Positions 6,584 through 6,716 of a DNA stretch of 6,716 bases are shown here, one piece after another. The position numbers and the translations under genes were made by a program. Below the pieces are notes generated by a model that did not search any database, had not been told where the DNA came from, and saw only the letters and a list, made by a program, of their open reading frames with translations. Where the stretch lies: the NCBI GenBank assembly GCA_020201415.1, contig JAIVGW010000066.1, positions 1-6,716 of the forward strand, read 5' to 3'. This stretch comes from Lentisphaerota bacterium. Lineage in GTDB: Bacteria > Verrucomicrobiota > Kiritimatiellia > JAAZAB01. Each line of letters begins with the position of its first letter. Position 1 is the first letter of the stretch.

Positions 6584-6626
6584 AAGCGTGGGTGATCAGG
6601 TGTTCGTTACGGAAAACATCATATAC

Positions 6627-6631
6627 AGGAG
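6627..6631 (+). promoter_or_regulatory. Ribosome binding site of the downstream exported gene
   Basis: AGGAG lies six bases before ATG 6638, matching the site in front of the first gene and fixing this start. Confidence 0.75.
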
Positions 6632-6637
6632 TGAATT

Positions 6638-6716
6638 ATGCGTAGCTGGCTGGTTGGGTTGCTGTTGTCATTTGCGGGTACCTGGGCCTGGGTCGATGCG
6701 GGCTGGAGTGCAACCC
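6638..6716 (+). CDS. Start of an exported protein, truncated by the window edge
   Basis: Only 26 codons are visible. They begin MRSWLVGLLLSFAGTWAW, with a short basic n-region (R2) and a hydrophobic core rich in Leu, Val and Trp, followed by VDAGWSAT. This is a Sec signal peptide with cleavage possibly after the DAG or WSA region. The gene has its own strong promoter and ribosome binding site, so it is the first gene of a separate transcription unit, on the same strand as the lyase-like gene. The mature part lies outside the window, so function cannot be assigned. A further secreted carbohydrate-active enzyme would fit the neighbourhood, but this is only a guess. Confidence 0.7.
   Translation, partial: MRSWLVGLLLSFAGTWAWVDAGWSAT

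Overview
The window looks like a carbohydrate-degradation locus from a GC-rich bacterium. Long, low-similarity-type glycosidase and lyase genes, a Sec-exported multidomain lyase-like protein, and a GH42-like enzyme with a WIEDDFR motif suggest the PVC superphylum (Kiritimatiellota, Lentisphaerota or Planctomycetota), perhaps from a metagenome assembly. The phylum is inferred from sequence style only; no marker gene is present.

Layout, all on the + strand. Positions 1-120 hold two tandem copies of a 60-bp element, each carrying an imperfect GC-rich hairpin (REP-like). One reading frame stays open through the repeat and ends in TGA at 140-142, overlapping the next ATG. Positions 139-2184 encode a 681-residue cytoplasmic glycoside hydrolase-like protein: a TIM barrel, then a GATase-like domain, then a small beta domain, as in GH42 and probably GH164. 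Positions 2185-6396 begin directly after the previous stop codon. They encode an exported protein of about 1403 residues whose core matches the exo-rhamnogalacturonan lyase-like (PL26 PcRGLX / YetA) architecture: RIFT barrel, beta-sandwich, alpha/alpha barrel. Extra beta domains lie at both ends. As given, this gene is split by two single-base frameshifts, a lost C in a six-C run at 4266-4271 and an extra base at about 5594-5602. They cancel out, so the first and last thirds share a frame.

Positions 6397-6637 are intergenic. They hold a small GC-rich hairpin just after the stop, a strong sigma-70-type promoter (perfect TTGACA, TG-extended TCTAAT) and a leader of about 85 nt. A new exported protein starts at 6638 and runs off the window after 26 codons.

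Inferred working model: the exported lyase-like protein attacks a pectic or other acidic polysaccharide outside the cytoplasm, and the co-transcribed cytoplasmic hydrolase trims imported oligosaccharides. The substrate is not proven by the sequence. No RNA genes, CRISPR arrays, transposases or SusC/SusD-type transporters are visible.
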